Notes: generated by a model not told the origin, from the sequence alone. DNA of 64,000 nt from Turicibacter sanguinis (GCF_013046825.1 NZ_CP053187.1:2514001-2578000); one strand, 5' to 3'; positions 44,151-53,301 are shown, counted from the first letter of the stretch. Numbers and translations: made by a program.

Positions 44151-44654
44151 ATGGGGAAAACATTAATTGCGTATTTTTCACGTAAAGGTGAAAACTATGT
44201 CGCGGGACAAATTCGCCATTTAGAAAAAGGAAATACTAAAATCGTAGCAAAAAAAATTCAAAACCTCATCGGAGGCGATTTATATGAAATCAAACCAGTC
44301 ATACCGTATGCTGATGATTACGATACGTGTATTCAACAGGCGAAACAAGATTTAAATGAAAATAAGCGCCCCCTAATTGCAACACCGCTTCCAAATCTTG
44401 AAGGATATGAGACGATTTATATTGGCTACCCAAATTATTGGGGGACGATGCCGATGCATGTGTTTACCTTTTTAGAGGAACAAAACTTAAAAGATAAACA
44501 TATCAAACCTTTTTGTACACACGAAGGTAGTGGAATGGGGCATAGTGAATCCGATTTAATTCAAATTTGTCAGGATGCTTATCTTGAAAAAGGTTTAGCA
44601 ATTATCGGTTCAAACGTTTCAACTTGTGATGACTTACTACGCAGATGGGTATAG
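44151..44654 (+). CDS. Flavodoxin family protein
   Basis: 167 residues from ATG 44151, eight bases after AGGAGG; ATG 44148 is next to it. 'TLIAYFSRKGENYVAG' is the FMN phosphate-binding loop, and 'IYIGYPNYWGTMPMHVFTFL' and 'FCTHEGSGMGHSE' supply the two flavin-ring loops. It is of the flavodoxin_4 type, which often acts as an NAD(P)H:quinone or nitro-group reductase partner. First of a three-gene operon with a CMD-family protein and a cupin behind a MerR-type promoter; this set recurs in Firmicutes as a quinone/electrophile-response unit (inference). Confidence 0.87.
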   Translation: MGKTLIAYFSRKGENYVAGQIRHLEKGNTKIVAKKIQNLIGGDLYEIKPVIPYADDYDTCIQQAKQDLNENKRPLIATPLPNLEGYETIYIGYPNYWGTMPMHVFTFLEEQNLKDKHIKPFCTHEGSGMGHSESDLIQICQDAYLEKGLAIIGSNVSTCDDLLRRWV

Positions 44655-44665
44655 GAGGAAATAAG

Positions 44666-45415
44666 ATGGCTATTTCAGACTTTGCCAAAGAATATCATGA
44701 AAAAATGTTTCCAAATTTCGAATCTAATCTAGCTAAAACAGATGCAGACTTGGTAGAGATTTTTAATAACTTTGCCTTCGATGAGGTGATCAATCAAACG
44801 AAATTAGATGATCAGACACGGATGATGGCTATATTGGCTTCATTAATTGGATGCCATGCGATTGATGAATTTAAAATTATGCTATTGGCAGCCTTAAATT
44901 TAGGTGTGACGCCTGAAGTCGTCAAAGAAATCGTGTATCAAGCCGTACCCTATGTTGGAATGGGGCGTGTTTATCCATTTTTACATGCCACAAATGAAAT
45001 ATTCGAGCTTTCAAATATTTCATTACCTTTAGCAAGTGCAAAGACAACAACACCTAAAACCCGCCTATAAAAAGGAATTGAAGCACAAGTTGAGATTTTC
45101 GGCAATCATATGTCTGAATTTTACAAATCAGGACCCGCGGAAACGAAACATATCAATTACTGGTTAGCAACTAACTGCTTTGGAGATTATTACACACGAC
45201 GTGTCTTAGATTTAAAACAACGTGAAATGCTGACCTTCTGTTTTTTAGCAGCCCTTGGAGGTTGTGAACCTCAATTAACGAGCCATGCTGTTGCAAATAT
45301 GAGGATTGGAAATGATAAACTATTTCTAATTGATATTGTCTCAGTCTGTTTACCGTTCATTGGATATCCACGAAGTTTAAATGCGATTCGCTGTATCCAA
45401 CAAGCGTCAAAATAA
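44666..45415 (+). pseudogene. Two-domain carboxymuconolactone decarboxylase family protein, broken by one in-frame TAA
   Basis: From ATG 44666 (behind TAGGAGGAAATAAG) the frame encodes a first AhpD/CMD-like domain with 'LIGCHAIDEFKIMLLAALN', then stops at TAA 45068-45070. The same frame continues with 'KGIEAQVEIFG', 'FGDYYTRRVLDLKQREMLT' and the second domain ('FLAALGGCEPQLTSH') to 45415. Full-length relatives have both domains in about 250 residues, and the stop replaces a residue that is commonly Glu (GAA to TAA). Either half might still be made, but the native protein is lost unless the stop is read through. Confidence 0.85.
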
Positions 45416-45429
45416 AAGGAGGCATTTAA

Positions 45430-45831
45430 ATGAATCAAGATAACATGATTTTTGAAATGGGAAATCCACTTCCCGAAATGTTTAGTCAATATTTTATTGG
45501 CAAAGCCTATTTAAACATGCTAACAACAGAAGGGGTTCCTATTGGAAATGTGACCTTTGAACCAGGATGTCGTAATAATTGGCACATTCATCATAAAGGA
45601 GGGCAAATTCTATTAGTCACATCGGGACGTGGCTATTATCAAGCATTTGGTGAAGCCCCAAGAGAATTGCATCCTGGCGACGTGATCCAAATCCCAGCCG
45701 GAGTTAAACATTGGCACGGCGCAGCACCCGATAGTTGGTTCTCTCACCTTGCAGTCGAAATTCCCGCAGAAGGTAGCTCAAATGAATGGTGTGAACCTGT
45801 GAGCGATGAAGAGTATAATCACCTGAAATAA
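45430..45831 (+). CDS. Cupin-domain protein
   Basis: 133 residues, 15 bases after the CMD gene with AAAGGAGG ahead. The two cupin motifs are complete: 'NNWHIHHKGGQILLVTSG' (metal-binding His-x-His) and 'PGDVIQIPAGVKHWHGAAP' (second His). A C-terminal 'AVEIPAEG' strand closes the barrel. It resembles the small cupins fused to or encoded beside carboxymuconolactone decarboxylases. It probably binds a divalent metal and acts on a small organic substrate or as a sensor. Last gene of the flavodoxin operon. Confidence 0.9.
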   Translation: MNQDNMIFEMGNPLPEMFSQYFIGKAYLNMLTTEGVPIGNVTFEPGCRNNWHIHHKGGQILLVTSGRGYYQAFGEAPRELHPGDVIQIPAGVKHWHGAAPDSWFSHLAVEIPAEGSSNEWCEPVSDEEYNHLK

Positions 45832-46082
45832 CTAATCTAAAATCATGTGAGAGAAAAGTTAATATTTTTAAGATAATTCCGAGGAAATCGGGCACTTTTT
45901 CACTGTTTCGCTAAAATAATCTAATCTCTTCCTGTCATTTGTCTTCTCATATTTAAAAGAATCTTTCTTTTCTCATTTTTGTCCTTCAAACCAATTGTTT
46001 CACTATATTTCATTCAAAGTGAGCGCGAATGTGTATTTCGTGTTAAAATATGGATATCATTTGATGAATTAGGGTGAGACAG

Positions 46083-46778
46083 ATGAATAAAATTCAAATT
46101 ATTTCCTTTATTAAAGAAGAGGAGTTAACCATTAAGGCAACTGAAATGTTCGTCACAAAAGAAATAAAACAAGAGAAAAAGCGATATTATCGGATTGCTG
46201 ATCACTTCATTGAACTGATTTATCTCGATTTAAACTGCTTAAGTGAAATTTCAAATCTGCCGTTATCAAAAGCGACTCAACGGATCCTATTATTAAAAGA
46301 AATCACATTTGAGCTCGAACAGCGAATCTATTCCATACTTCAAACTAAAGATATTTTAATCTTTACCGGTCATTTATCAGAGCATTTATCCATTTTTCCA
46401 ACTATTATTAAGTTTGAAGAGCTAACGTCTTCAAAGAAATTGAATTTAAATCTTTTGATTTACTTATTAAATCAAAGCAACCTGTTATCAACGTTAAAAA
46501 GTCACCATTCCAGTCTATTTTTGCTTACGGGTGAGACGACAGAAACTGAATTAGTCTCGACTATTGTCACCCAAACATTAAATCAACTCTCACAAATTGA
46601 AACAGCACAAAGGCTTAAATTATACCTTTTTACTCCCTTTGAGTTAAGTTTAATCGATTTAGCAGATATTGAAGATCCAATTAATGAGTATCTCATGAAT
46701 CCTTTGTTTGAAATTGAACAATTTAAAAACGTTAATCAAGATTATCAAATCTGTTATGCAGTGGTTGCATTGAATTAA
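46083..46778 (+). CDS. Hypothetical protein (231 aa)
   Basis: The start at 46083 is chosen because TTAGGGTGAG lies just ahead; the frame extends to 46074 without support. No signal peptide, membrane segment or known motif is visible. The sequence is mixed alpha/beta with many leucines, and the C-terminal stretch 'LKLYLFTPFELSLIDLADI' suggests a Rossmann-like strand. A perfect terminator overlaps its stop, so it is a single-gene unit. I do not recognise it. Confidence 0.5.
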   Translation: MNKIQIISFIKEEELTIKATEMFVTKEIKQEKKRYYRIADHFIELIYLDLNCLSEISNLPLSKATQRILLLKEITFELEQRIYSILQTKDILIFTGHLSEHLSIFPTIIKFEELTSSKKLNLNLLIYLLNQSNLLSTLKSHHSSLFLLTGETTETELVSTIVTQTLNQLSQIETAQRLKLYLFTPFELSLIDLADIEDPINEYLMNPLFEIEQFKNVNQDYQICYAVVALN

Positions 46779-46815
46779 AAATCCCTTCTGATGGTATGTC
46801 AGAAGGGATTTTTTT
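46777..46815 (+). terminator. Intrinsic terminator
   Basis: AAAAATCCCTTCTGA and TCAGAAGGGATTTTT around a seven-base loop. Confidence 0.92.
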
Positions 46816-46877
46816 ATGAATGTAGACTATAAAAAAAACAAATTATACATCAGATTGTTAAAAAATTCACTTAAATA

Positions 46878-46937
46878 ACTTCAATAATTATTAAAAAACT
46901 TCAACAAATTGTAGAACCTTGTCGAAACTTATACAAT
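46878..46937 (+). promoter_or_regulatory. Promoter of the permease-dehydrogenase operon with direct repeats
   Basis: ACTTCAATAA (46878) and ACTTCAACAA (46898) are direct repeats exactly 20 bases apart. They end two bases before a -35 box TTGTAG (46909), followed by 17 bases and TACAAT (46932). This arrangement is typical of a tandem activator site, plausibly for the CitB-like regulator at 50775. Confidence 0.6.
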
Positions 46938-46996
46938 GTTTGTGAGCAAATAAACAAAGGCTTAAAAAGTAAAACGATATATAAAGGAGTAGACGT

Positions 46997-48055
46997 ATGT
47001 TAGAAATCATCAAAAGCACATTAAGCGATAACGCCATTTTAGGTGCTATTTTCTCATCAGTTTCAATTATCCTTTTAGGATTTTATTTACGAAAACGAAA
47101 CATGATTAATTCAACCGCTTCTAAAATGTTAACAAAGGTTGTCTTAACTGTCTCTTTACCCGCGTTAGCCTTCACTTCTTTTATGAAAGATATCAACGGT
47201 GAACAATTGAAACAAGGGATGAGCATGTTAGTATGGGGATTTGCCATTTATCTAATCTTAATTCCATTAACAAAAATCATGTTTGCAAAAGTTAAAGGGG
47301 ATAAGCAAGATGTTTATCGCGTTTTAACAATCTTTGGTTCGACGACTTTCTTCGGAACACCGATTGTAACCGCAGTTTACGGAGCCGTTGGAACAATGTA
47401 TTCTAACATCTTTAATATTGCTTACCGAGTATTCTTATACTCTTACGCTTTTATTAAAATGTCAGGAACAAAAATGGATAAAGAAAACTTCAAGAAAAAT
47501 ATGAAAGAAATCTTCTTAAATCCAATTATCTTAGCAACCTTCTTCGGATTATTTATCTGGTTATGCCAAGACATGCTGCCTCAAGTTAACGTCACAGTGA
47601 ACGGAGAGGTTAAACAATATGCCTTCTTACGTCTTGATCAAACGTTACCTTGGTTCTATAAAGCACTAGATTATTTAAAAGCATTAGCGTCACCACTTGC
47701 TTGGATTTCAATTGGGGCCACTTTAGCAGAAGTTCCATTCAAAGATGCTATCTCTCAAAAAGATGCATGGGGATATAGTTTCATTAAAGTTTTATTCATT
47801 CCAGTCATTAACTTAGTTTTATTAGTTCTTGTCAATCAATTTGGAATTCTTCCAGTTTCATTTGAAGGGATGGCAACAACAGTCATCATGATGGCAGCAC
47901 CAACAGCAACAGTCGCAGCAGCCTATGCCATTAACTATGACCGTGAAGCATTATTTACCTCAAACTGTTCATTACTATCAACAGTCGTTGCCGTTATCGC
48001 CATGCCAATTTGGATCGTGGTGTTAGAGCTAATTAAAACACTAGGATTATTCTAA
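46997..48055 (+). CDS. AEC-family transporter (auxin-efflux-carrier/malate-permease type)
   Basis: 352 residues with about ten membrane segments in two inverted halves and AAAGGAG ahead. Conserved points are 'LPALAFTSF', 'STTFFGTPIVTAVYG' in the first half, and 'IMMAAPTATVAAAYA' in the second. These are the discontinuous helices of the AEC/BART fold. Bacterial members include malate and lactate permeases. It is paired with a D-2-hydroxyacid dehydrogenase and sits beside a CitA/CitB-like two-component system, pointing to transport of a hydroxy- or dicarboxylic acid such as malate or lactate. Confidence 0.87.
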   Translation: MLEIIKSTLSDNAILGAIFSSVSIILLGFYLRKRNMINSTASKMLTKVVLTVSLPALAFTSFMKDINGEQLKQGMSMLVWGFAIYLILIPLTKIMFAKVKGDKQDVYRVLTIFGSTTFFGTPIVTAVYGAVGTMYSNIFNIAYRVFLYSYAFIKMSGTKMDKENFKKNMKEIFLNPIILATFFGLFIWLCQDMLPQVNVTVNGEVKQYAFLRLDQTLPWFYKALDYLKALASPLAWISIGATLAEVPFKDAISQKDAWGYSFIKVLFIPVINLVLLVLVNQFGILPVSFEGMATTVIMMAAPTATVAAAYAINYDREALFTSNCSLLSTVVAVIAMPIWIVVLELIKTLGLF

Positions 48056-48103
48056 GAGAGATTTGATTATTTAACCTTAATACCCAAAAAGGAGAAGATG
48101 AAA

Positions 48104-49102
48104 ATGACTAAATTAGTATGTTATGGAGTACGAGAAACTGAAGTTCCTTTCTTCCATGAAATCAATAAAAAATTTGGATATGATCTTAAATTAGTAACAC
48201 TTGGACTAAATCATGAAAATGTGAAAGAAGCCATTGGAGCTGAAGCAATCATGGTTCGCGGGAACTGTAAAGCAGATCGTCAAAACTTAGAATTATTAAA
48301 AGCAAATGGATTAGAATACCTCTTAACTCGTACGGTAGGATTTGATCATGTTGATTTAGATGCGGTTAAAGACTTAGAGTTAAAATGTGCTCGCGTGCCA
48401 GGTTACTCACCAAATGCTATTAGTGAGTTAGCTGTTTCTTTATCAATGATGTTATTACGTCATACAGCATATACGGTTAATCGTACAAGTCAAACAAACT
48501 TTACGATTGATCCATTCATGTTCAGTAAAGAGGTTCGTAACTGTACCGTAGGAATTATTGGAGCAGGAAAAATCGGTTTAACGACAGCTCAACTATTCAA
48601 AGGGTTAGGAGCTAATGTGATTGCTTATGATGTGTTCCAAAGTGACGTGGCAAAAGAAATTGTTGAATTTAAAGATTTAGATGCTGTCTTAGCAGAGTCT
48701 GATGTGATCTCAGTTCATATGCCATATATTAAAGGGGTAAACTATCATATGATTAATGAAGAGTTTATCGCTAAAATGAAAGATGGAGCCATTTTAATTA
48801 ATACGGCTCGTGGTGAGATTCAAGATATTGATGCGATTATCAAAGCAGTTGAATCTAATAAATTAGGTGGATTTGGTACGGATGTTTTAGAAGGGGAATC
48901 TGCTGTCTTCTTTAAAGATTTCAAAGGCGCTGCTTTAGAAAATCCTTCATTCCAAAAATTAATTGACCTTTATCCTCGTATTTTAGTGACACCACATATC
49001 GGATCATATACCGATGAGGCGTTAACAAACATGATCGAATATTCTTATGAGAATTTAAGAGATTATTTAAATGAAGGAACATGCAAAAATAGCATTGCCT
49101 AA
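48104..49102 (+). CDS. D-lactate dehydrogenase / D-2-hydroxyacid dehydrogenase
   Basis: 332 residues from ATG 48104, nine bases after AAGGAG; ATG 48098 is too close. NAD-binding GAGKIG lies near residue 151 ('VGIIGAGKIGLTTAQLF'). The catalytic Arg is in INTARGE, the Glu follows, and the His is in TPHIGSYT. 'TRTVGFDHVDL' and 'VPGYSPNAISE' match fermentative D-LDH relatives. It interconverts pyruvate (or a similar 2-oxoacid) and the D-hydroxyacid. Co-transcribed with the AEC permease. Confidence 0.88.
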   Translation: MTKLVCYGVRETEVPFFHEINKKFGYDLKLVTLGLNHENVKEAIGAEAIMVRGNCKADRQNLELLKANGLEYLLTRTVGFDHVDLDAVKDLELKCARVPGYSPNAISELAVSLSMMLLRHTAYTVNRTSQTNFTIDPFMFSKEVRNCTVGIIGAGKIGLTTAQLFKGLGANVIAYDVFQSDVAKEIVEFKDLDAVLAESDVISVHMPYIKGVNYHMINEEFIAKMKDGAILINTARGEIQDIDAIIKAVESNKLGGFGTDVLEGESAVFFKDFKGAALENPSFQKLIDLYPRILVTPHIGSYTDEALTNMIEYSYENLRDYLNEGTCKNSIA

Positions 49103-49111
49103 TCATTCAAA

Positions 49112-49150
49112 GTATATTGTCACACGTGATGTGACAATATGCTTTTTTTT
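49112..49150 (+). terminator. Terminator of the permease-dehydrogenase operon
   Basis: TATTGTCACA/TGTGACAATA stem with a small loop, then GCTTTTTTTT. Confidence 0.9.
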
Positions 49151-49219
49151 GTGAATATTAAAGTCTGAATCCTCAAAGGATAATAAAAGATAAAATTTCA
49201 TAGCGAGTGTGATGATGTC

Positions 49220-50782
49220 ATGAAAAAGCAATGAACGTTTAAAACTAAAATCATTTTATGGACACTTAGTATAACGTCCATTCCCTTAATTATTTCATAT
49301 CTTATTTTTCTTAATTCTAAGTTACACGACTTTGATGAAAAGATCAAAATGTCTCTTCAAGAAACTGGATTTAGTATGGCACATAGTGTCCTCATTAAAG
49401 AGAAATTAATCACTCATGACAATGATGGTAGCATTCAAAAGTATACGTTAGATTTTATTGAAAACTTGAATAATGTGGATTTAATCGTCGTAGCAGATAT
49501 GAATGGAATCAAATACTCCCACTTAGATGAAAGTCAAATTGGCCAAGTCTATGTCGGCTCTGATAAACAAAAAGTATTAGCCACTGGTGAAAGATACTTT
49601 TCTATTATGGAGGGATCTCAAGGGAAGACGCTCAGATGGTTTGAGCCTATTTTTGATGAACAACAGCAAATCGGTTTTGTCATGGTTGGAAAATATTATC
49701 GTGATATCACGGTGGCTAATACCGACATCATGCGTAATTATGTTTTACTTTGTCTAAGCGTGATTGGATTGGCAGGAATTGGGGCTAAATTCTTTTCATC
49801 AAGCATTCAAAAACGCATGCTTAATATGGAGCCTGAAGAAATTGCAAGGCTATACCGTCAAAAAAAGATTATCATTGAAAGTGTAGCAGATGGTATTATC
49901 GCCTTAGATGCTTCGCAACACGTGATTGAACTCAATAACCGTTGTAATATGATGATTCCAGATTTTAATGTCACTAGCTTAATTCAACGTCTAGAGCCTT
50001 ACATCGATTCTTATACCGACTTTACGATGAAAGAATTCATTATCCAAGATAAAAGACTCTTTATAAATCTTCATCATCTCTTTCAAAATGAAGTATACTT
50101 AGGAAGCGTCATTACGTTAATGGATCGAAACAATATCCACGATATCGCAAAAGAAATCACTGGGATTGATGAAGTCATTAAAAATTTAAGAGTGACCATT
50201 CATGAATTCAAGAATAATTTACATGTCATCTTGGGTTTAATTCAACTCGATAAAGTGGAGGAGGCAAAATCATATATTTTAACCCTTCAACAAACTCGGG
50301 CGGAAACTGAAGTGAAGTTTCATTCGATTGAGGATCCTCTGATTAGAGCTTTACTTATGAGTCGGTCATTAGTTGCGAAAGAACGTCAAATCGAGTTTAC
50401 CTTAACCGAAGAGTCCTTTTTATATCCCACTCATCAACGCATTACGGCTTATGATCTGGTGACCATTATTGGAAATTTACTCGAAAATGCCTTTGAGGCG
50501 TGTTCCTCTTTAGAAACCTCTTCGAAAAAAGTCGAAATTTCGTTGTACGAGGATGAGACTTCCCTTGAAATTCAAGTGAGAGATAACGGTGAAAAAATTA
50601 ATCCAGCGTTTAAAGATAAACTATTTGAATCCGGTATTTCTACGAAGGGTGAACATCGTGGTATCGGTCTTTTTCTTGTCAAAAATCGAGTTGAATTATA
50701 TCATGGTACAATTGAAATTGAAGATTTTGATGAAGAAAAAATATTCGTAATTATGATTAATAAGGGAGAGTATGATGGATAA
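49220..50782 (+). pseudogene. CitA/DcuS-type sensor histidine kinase with a TGA at codon 5
   Basis: From ATG 49220 the frame reads MKKQ, TGA (49232-49234), then 'TFKTKIILWTLSITSIPLII', the first membrane helix that a CitA/DcuS kinase needs. TGG-to-TGA is the obvious lesion. No start codon occurs after it until ATG 49349, from which 477 residues can be made: the extracytoplasmic sensor part, a second membrane helix (about 130-150), a PAS domain, the phospho-acceptor 'TIHEFKNNLHVILGL', and ATPase motifs 'GNLLENAFEA', 'VRDNGE' and 'GIGLFLVKN'. A product lacking the first helix would probably not sense its ligand properly. Adjacent to its response regulator. Confidence 0.65.
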
Positions 50783-51449
50783 AGTATTAATTGTAGAAGA
50801 TGACCCAATGGTTGCCTTAATTAATAAACGTTATTTACAACAATTTAGACAGATTGAAATCTTTGGTCCTGTTATGTATGAAGAAGAGGTCTTATCCTAC
50901 TTAGAAGCACAAAAAATTGACCTCATTATTATGGATGTCTTTCTTCCGAAAAAAAGCGGTCTAGAGATTCTTAAAACAATACGTGAAAAAGAATATACGG
51001 TGGATGTCATTATGGTCACTGCTGCTAATAGTTCAATGGAACTTAAACAAGCATTTGCCTATGGAGCGATTGATTACTTAGTTAAACCTTTTGAATCTAT
51101 TCGATTTGAAGAAGCTTATAAAAAATATCAAAGTAAAAAAGGGTTACTGTTAAATCAAAAATCAATGACACAAAAAGAAATCGATGCTTTTATGAAAGCT
51201 TCATTGTCTCAACAGGTTGAAGAGTTACCGAAAGGATTAAATAAACGAACCCTAGAAAAAATTACACTCTTTTTAAAAGAACATCCCGATCGCATTTGGA
51301 CGTTACGCGAGATTGCTAATGAAACAAAAATCAGCAATGTCACCATCAAAAAATATATGGATTACTTAGAGAGTCAAGATAAATTACATGTTCAAGCAAC
51401 GACTGGAAATGTCGGAAGACCGGAGTTAAAATATTCAATTAAGCTATAA
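50775..51449 (+). CDS. CitB/DcuR-type response regulator
   Basis: 224 residues; ATG 50775 or the adjacent ATG 50772. The start lies inside the end of the kinase gene behind AAGGGAGAG. The receiver domain has the acidic pocket 'VEDDP', the phosphorylated Asp in 'LIIMDVFLPKKSG', and the Lys in 'DYLVKPFE'. The C-terminal DNA-binding helix-turn-helix ('WTLREIANETKISNVTIKKY') is of the CitB/DcuR kind. It likely activates the neighbouring AEC permease/dehydrogenase operon in response to an organic acid, although the partner kinase is damaged. Confidence 0.9.
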   Translation: MDKVLIVEDDPMVALINKRYLQQFRQIEIFGPVMYEEEVLSYLEAQKIDLIIMDVFLPKKSGLEILKTIREKEYTVDVIMVTAANSSMELKQAFAYGAIDYLVKPFESIRFEEAYKKYQSKKGLLLNQKSMTQKEIDAFMKASLSQQVEELPKGLNKRTLEKITLFLKEHPDRIWTLREIANETKISNVTIKKYMDYLESQDKLHVQATTGNVGRPELKYSIKL

Positions 51450-51512
51450 AAAGAGATTATCCTATCCCCGTTCACATATAATAAAAGTAAGAACGAGGAG
51501 AGGGGAATTGGA

Positions 51513-51695
51513 ATGATTTATAGCAAACATAAATACCTTGGTTTTCTAGGGCTACTTGCATTAATTGGGTTAAAAGGGTTTGTAACAGAAGAATACCTTT
51601 GGTTTTTATTCTTCCTCAATTACGGTTGGTTTACCTTTTTCTATGAAAACAGCCCCATTTATAAACGTCATTTAGACAAACGATTAAACAGCTAA
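51513..51695 (+). CDS. Small membrane protein (DUF3796-like)
   Basis: 60 residues behind GAGGAGAGGGG. 'MIYSKHKYLGFLGLLALIGL' and 'YLWFLFFLNYGWFTFFYE' form two short hydrophobic segments with a K/H-rich C-terminus. This resembles DUF3796-type small proteins often encoded next to small helix-turn-helix regulators in Firmicutes; no such regulator is present here. A strong terminator follows. Function unknown. Confidence 0.6.
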   Translation: MIYSKHKYLGFLGLLALIGLKGFVTEEYLWFLFFLNYGWFTFFYENSPIYKRHLDKRLNS

Positions 51696-51700
51696 ATAAA

Positions 51701-51749
51701 AAAGATAAAAGGGAAACCGTCAGAATGGATAGTTTCCCTTTTATCTTTA
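51701..51749 (+). terminator. Intrinsic terminator
   Basis: A 17-bp perfect stem (AAAGATAAAAGGGAAAC and its complement) around a 14-base loop. Confidence 0.88.
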
Positions 51750-51853
51750 AATGAGATTTTTGACCTAATATAGTCTCTTGGATGTTCTATCAAAAGGAGA
51801 TTAATGTCACCTTATCCTAAGACCCAAGGTGTCTCTTTAACTGATGAATTATT

Positions 51854-52366
51854 TTATCCAATTCTTCTAATCAATGGGGTATAGCCGATGATATAATCGA
51901 TTCGATTTAATAGATCCTCTGATAGTGTGATGGCGCTAGCTTGGACATTTTTCTCAATTTGTTCTGGTTTTGAAGCCCCAGTAATCACTCCACTAATACA
52001 TGGACGTCGTAGAATCCAAGCCAGAGATAAGACGGGTAAGGAAATACCGAGTTCATGAGCGATTTGAAGAAGAGCTTCAACTTTTTCTAAGTTATCGTCT
52101 GTTAACATAGCATTTACTTGATTATATTTAAGCGTTGCACGCGAATCCTGAGGAATAGGCTCACTTTTACGATATTTCCCCGTTAATAAACCTTGAGCTA
52201 GCGGACTGAAAGGCACAATTCCAATACCGTATCGTTCACAAAGATCCATGATTTCATCTTCGATGTAACGGTCGAGCATATGATACTGAGGTTGTATCAC
52301 TGAAAGAGGTCGAAGTCCCTTAGCCTCAATAATACTGATTGCTTCTGCGATTTGGGCTGCACTCCA
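51854..52366 (-). pseudogene. Aldo/keto reductase, N-terminal half missing
   Basis: 170 residues are readable: the C-terminal half of an AKR with 'WSAAQIAEAISIIEAKGL', 'QPQYHMLDR', 'GIVPFSPLAQGLLTGKY' and 'ISGVITGASKPEQIEKN'. Just before the Trp the frame meets a TGA, and beyond it homology ends at the edge of another remnant on the opposite strand. The Asp/Tyr/Lys/His active-site half is gone. The fragment was left by a deletion or rearrangement at about 52366. Confidence 0.85.
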
Positions 52367-52474
52367 TCAGAAATCGCAAAATTAAATGGTAGTCTCGAGA
52401 TGATTCAATATAAAATTGAGAATTACAAAAAAATCGGGATTTTTCATCTCGACGTGCCTAAGAATGAAGACTAA
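52361..52474 (+). pseudogene. C-terminal remnant, probably of a MerR-family regulator
   Basis: 37 residues, read from the junction to TAA 52472-52474: 'TPSEIAKLNGSLEMIQYKIE' then NYKKIGI and a polar tail. The 'L..s...l..KI..Y' helix is like the dimerisation helix and tail of MerR-family regulators that are often divergent from aldo/keto reductase genes. No DNA-binding part is left. It abuts the truncated aldo/keto reductase. Confidence 0.5.
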
Positions 52475-52774
52475 AGACTCATCTCGATGAATATCATGTA
52501 AAGAATGACCTATTAAAAGTCCTAGTTCCCATCCAACTTGGGCTTTTTTTATCACCTCTTGCTTTTTGAAGGAGCCTTTATTTAGTTTGTTTCTTATTAG
52601 AATTTTTTCACAAAATAAGATTCAAATTTAAATTAAAAGCATACAATATAGTATAAGAAATCTTTTATCAATCACTAGTTATTTTTTTATTTTACAATAA
52701 AAGCGCTTTAATAAAAAGTTTTATATGGTATAATCTAGAAAAAGGGTTTCATCATGTTTGAGGAGTGATGTGAG
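52475..52774. other. Intergenic region with terminator and cre-like palindrome
   Basis: A terminator-like hairpin lies at 52516-52551. The promoter area of the next gene contains the palindrome TAAAAGCGCTTTA (52698-52710), which matches the CcpA site consensus at about 12 of 14 bases, and a TATAAT -10 box at about 52729. Confidence 0.5.
52516..52551 (+). terminator. Terminator-like hairpin
   Basis: AAAAGTCCTAGTT and AACTTGGGCTTTT arms (mismatched in the middle) followed by TTTT. Confidence 0.6.
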
Positions 52775-53260
52775 ATGTGTGAGGTTGAGAATAATGTCAG
52801 AGTAAGCGTCAAAGGTCCAAAAGAAGAAATTGAAACGTATATTCAATGGTTAAAATGTACGCAAGAATATCAATTAAAGTCAGGTTTTGGAAAAAATATT
52901 CCCGCTTCTAAGTTATCTTTAACCGATTTTAACCTTGCAGAAGATTCATGGCAGTTTTCTAGTACCAATCTTAAGCATCAAATTAAAGCTTTTTATCGTT
53001 GGAATCTCAAAGAATTAAATTACCAAGTCAACTATATGGTTTATTACGGAACACATCCTTTAACAAATGGCACGCTATGCACGAATAAGGTAGAGGATTA
53101 TCAAGACGGAATCTTTCCTGAGCTCATGAAAGCCTTTAATCCCATTCCAGCAATGCTTGCTTGCAAATGTCCAAATCTTCAAATCGAGGTAACTTGGGGA
53201 AGTTATTATCTCGAAGAAAAATATCTAAATGATTCACTTGATGATGATCAAGCCATTTAA
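52775..53260 (+). CDS. Hypothetical protein (161 aa)
   Basis: ATG with TGAGGAGTGATGTGAG ahead. A soluble alpha/beta protein with several cysteines (CEVE at the start, KCTQ, LCTNK, CKCP) and repeated aromatic residues; no known catalytic motif. Its layout (strand, 'EEIETYIQWLK' helix, strands ending 'LQIEVTWGSYYLEE') recalls small ferredoxin-like folds. It has its own promoter with a cre-like palindrome and its own terminator, so catabolite control is possible. Family not recognised. Confidence 0.5.
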   Translation: MCEVENNVRVSVKGPKEEIETYIQWLKCTQEYQLKSGFGKNIPASKLSLTDFNLAEDSWQFSSTNLKHQIKAFYRWNLKELNYQVNYMVYYGTHPLTNGTLCTNKVEDYQDGIFPELMKAFNPIPAMLACKCPNLQIEVTWGSYYLEEKYLNDSLDDDQAI

Positions 53261-53265
53261 AACAG

Positions 53266-53301
53266 ACGTGATATCTCGATTCAATGAGGTATCACTTTTT
53301 A
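53266..53301 (+). terminator. Intrinsic terminator
   Basis: GTGATATCTC and GAGGTATCAC arms (one mismatch), followed by TTTTT. Confidence 0.8.

Noticed and set aside
39152-50782. Stop-codon reassignment or recoding to explain in-frame TAA/TGA codons
   Set aside because: TAA and TGA end many normal genes here (for example TGA at 56633-56635), and there is no SECIS-like or other recoding element near the three sites. Ordinary nonsense mutation is simpler.
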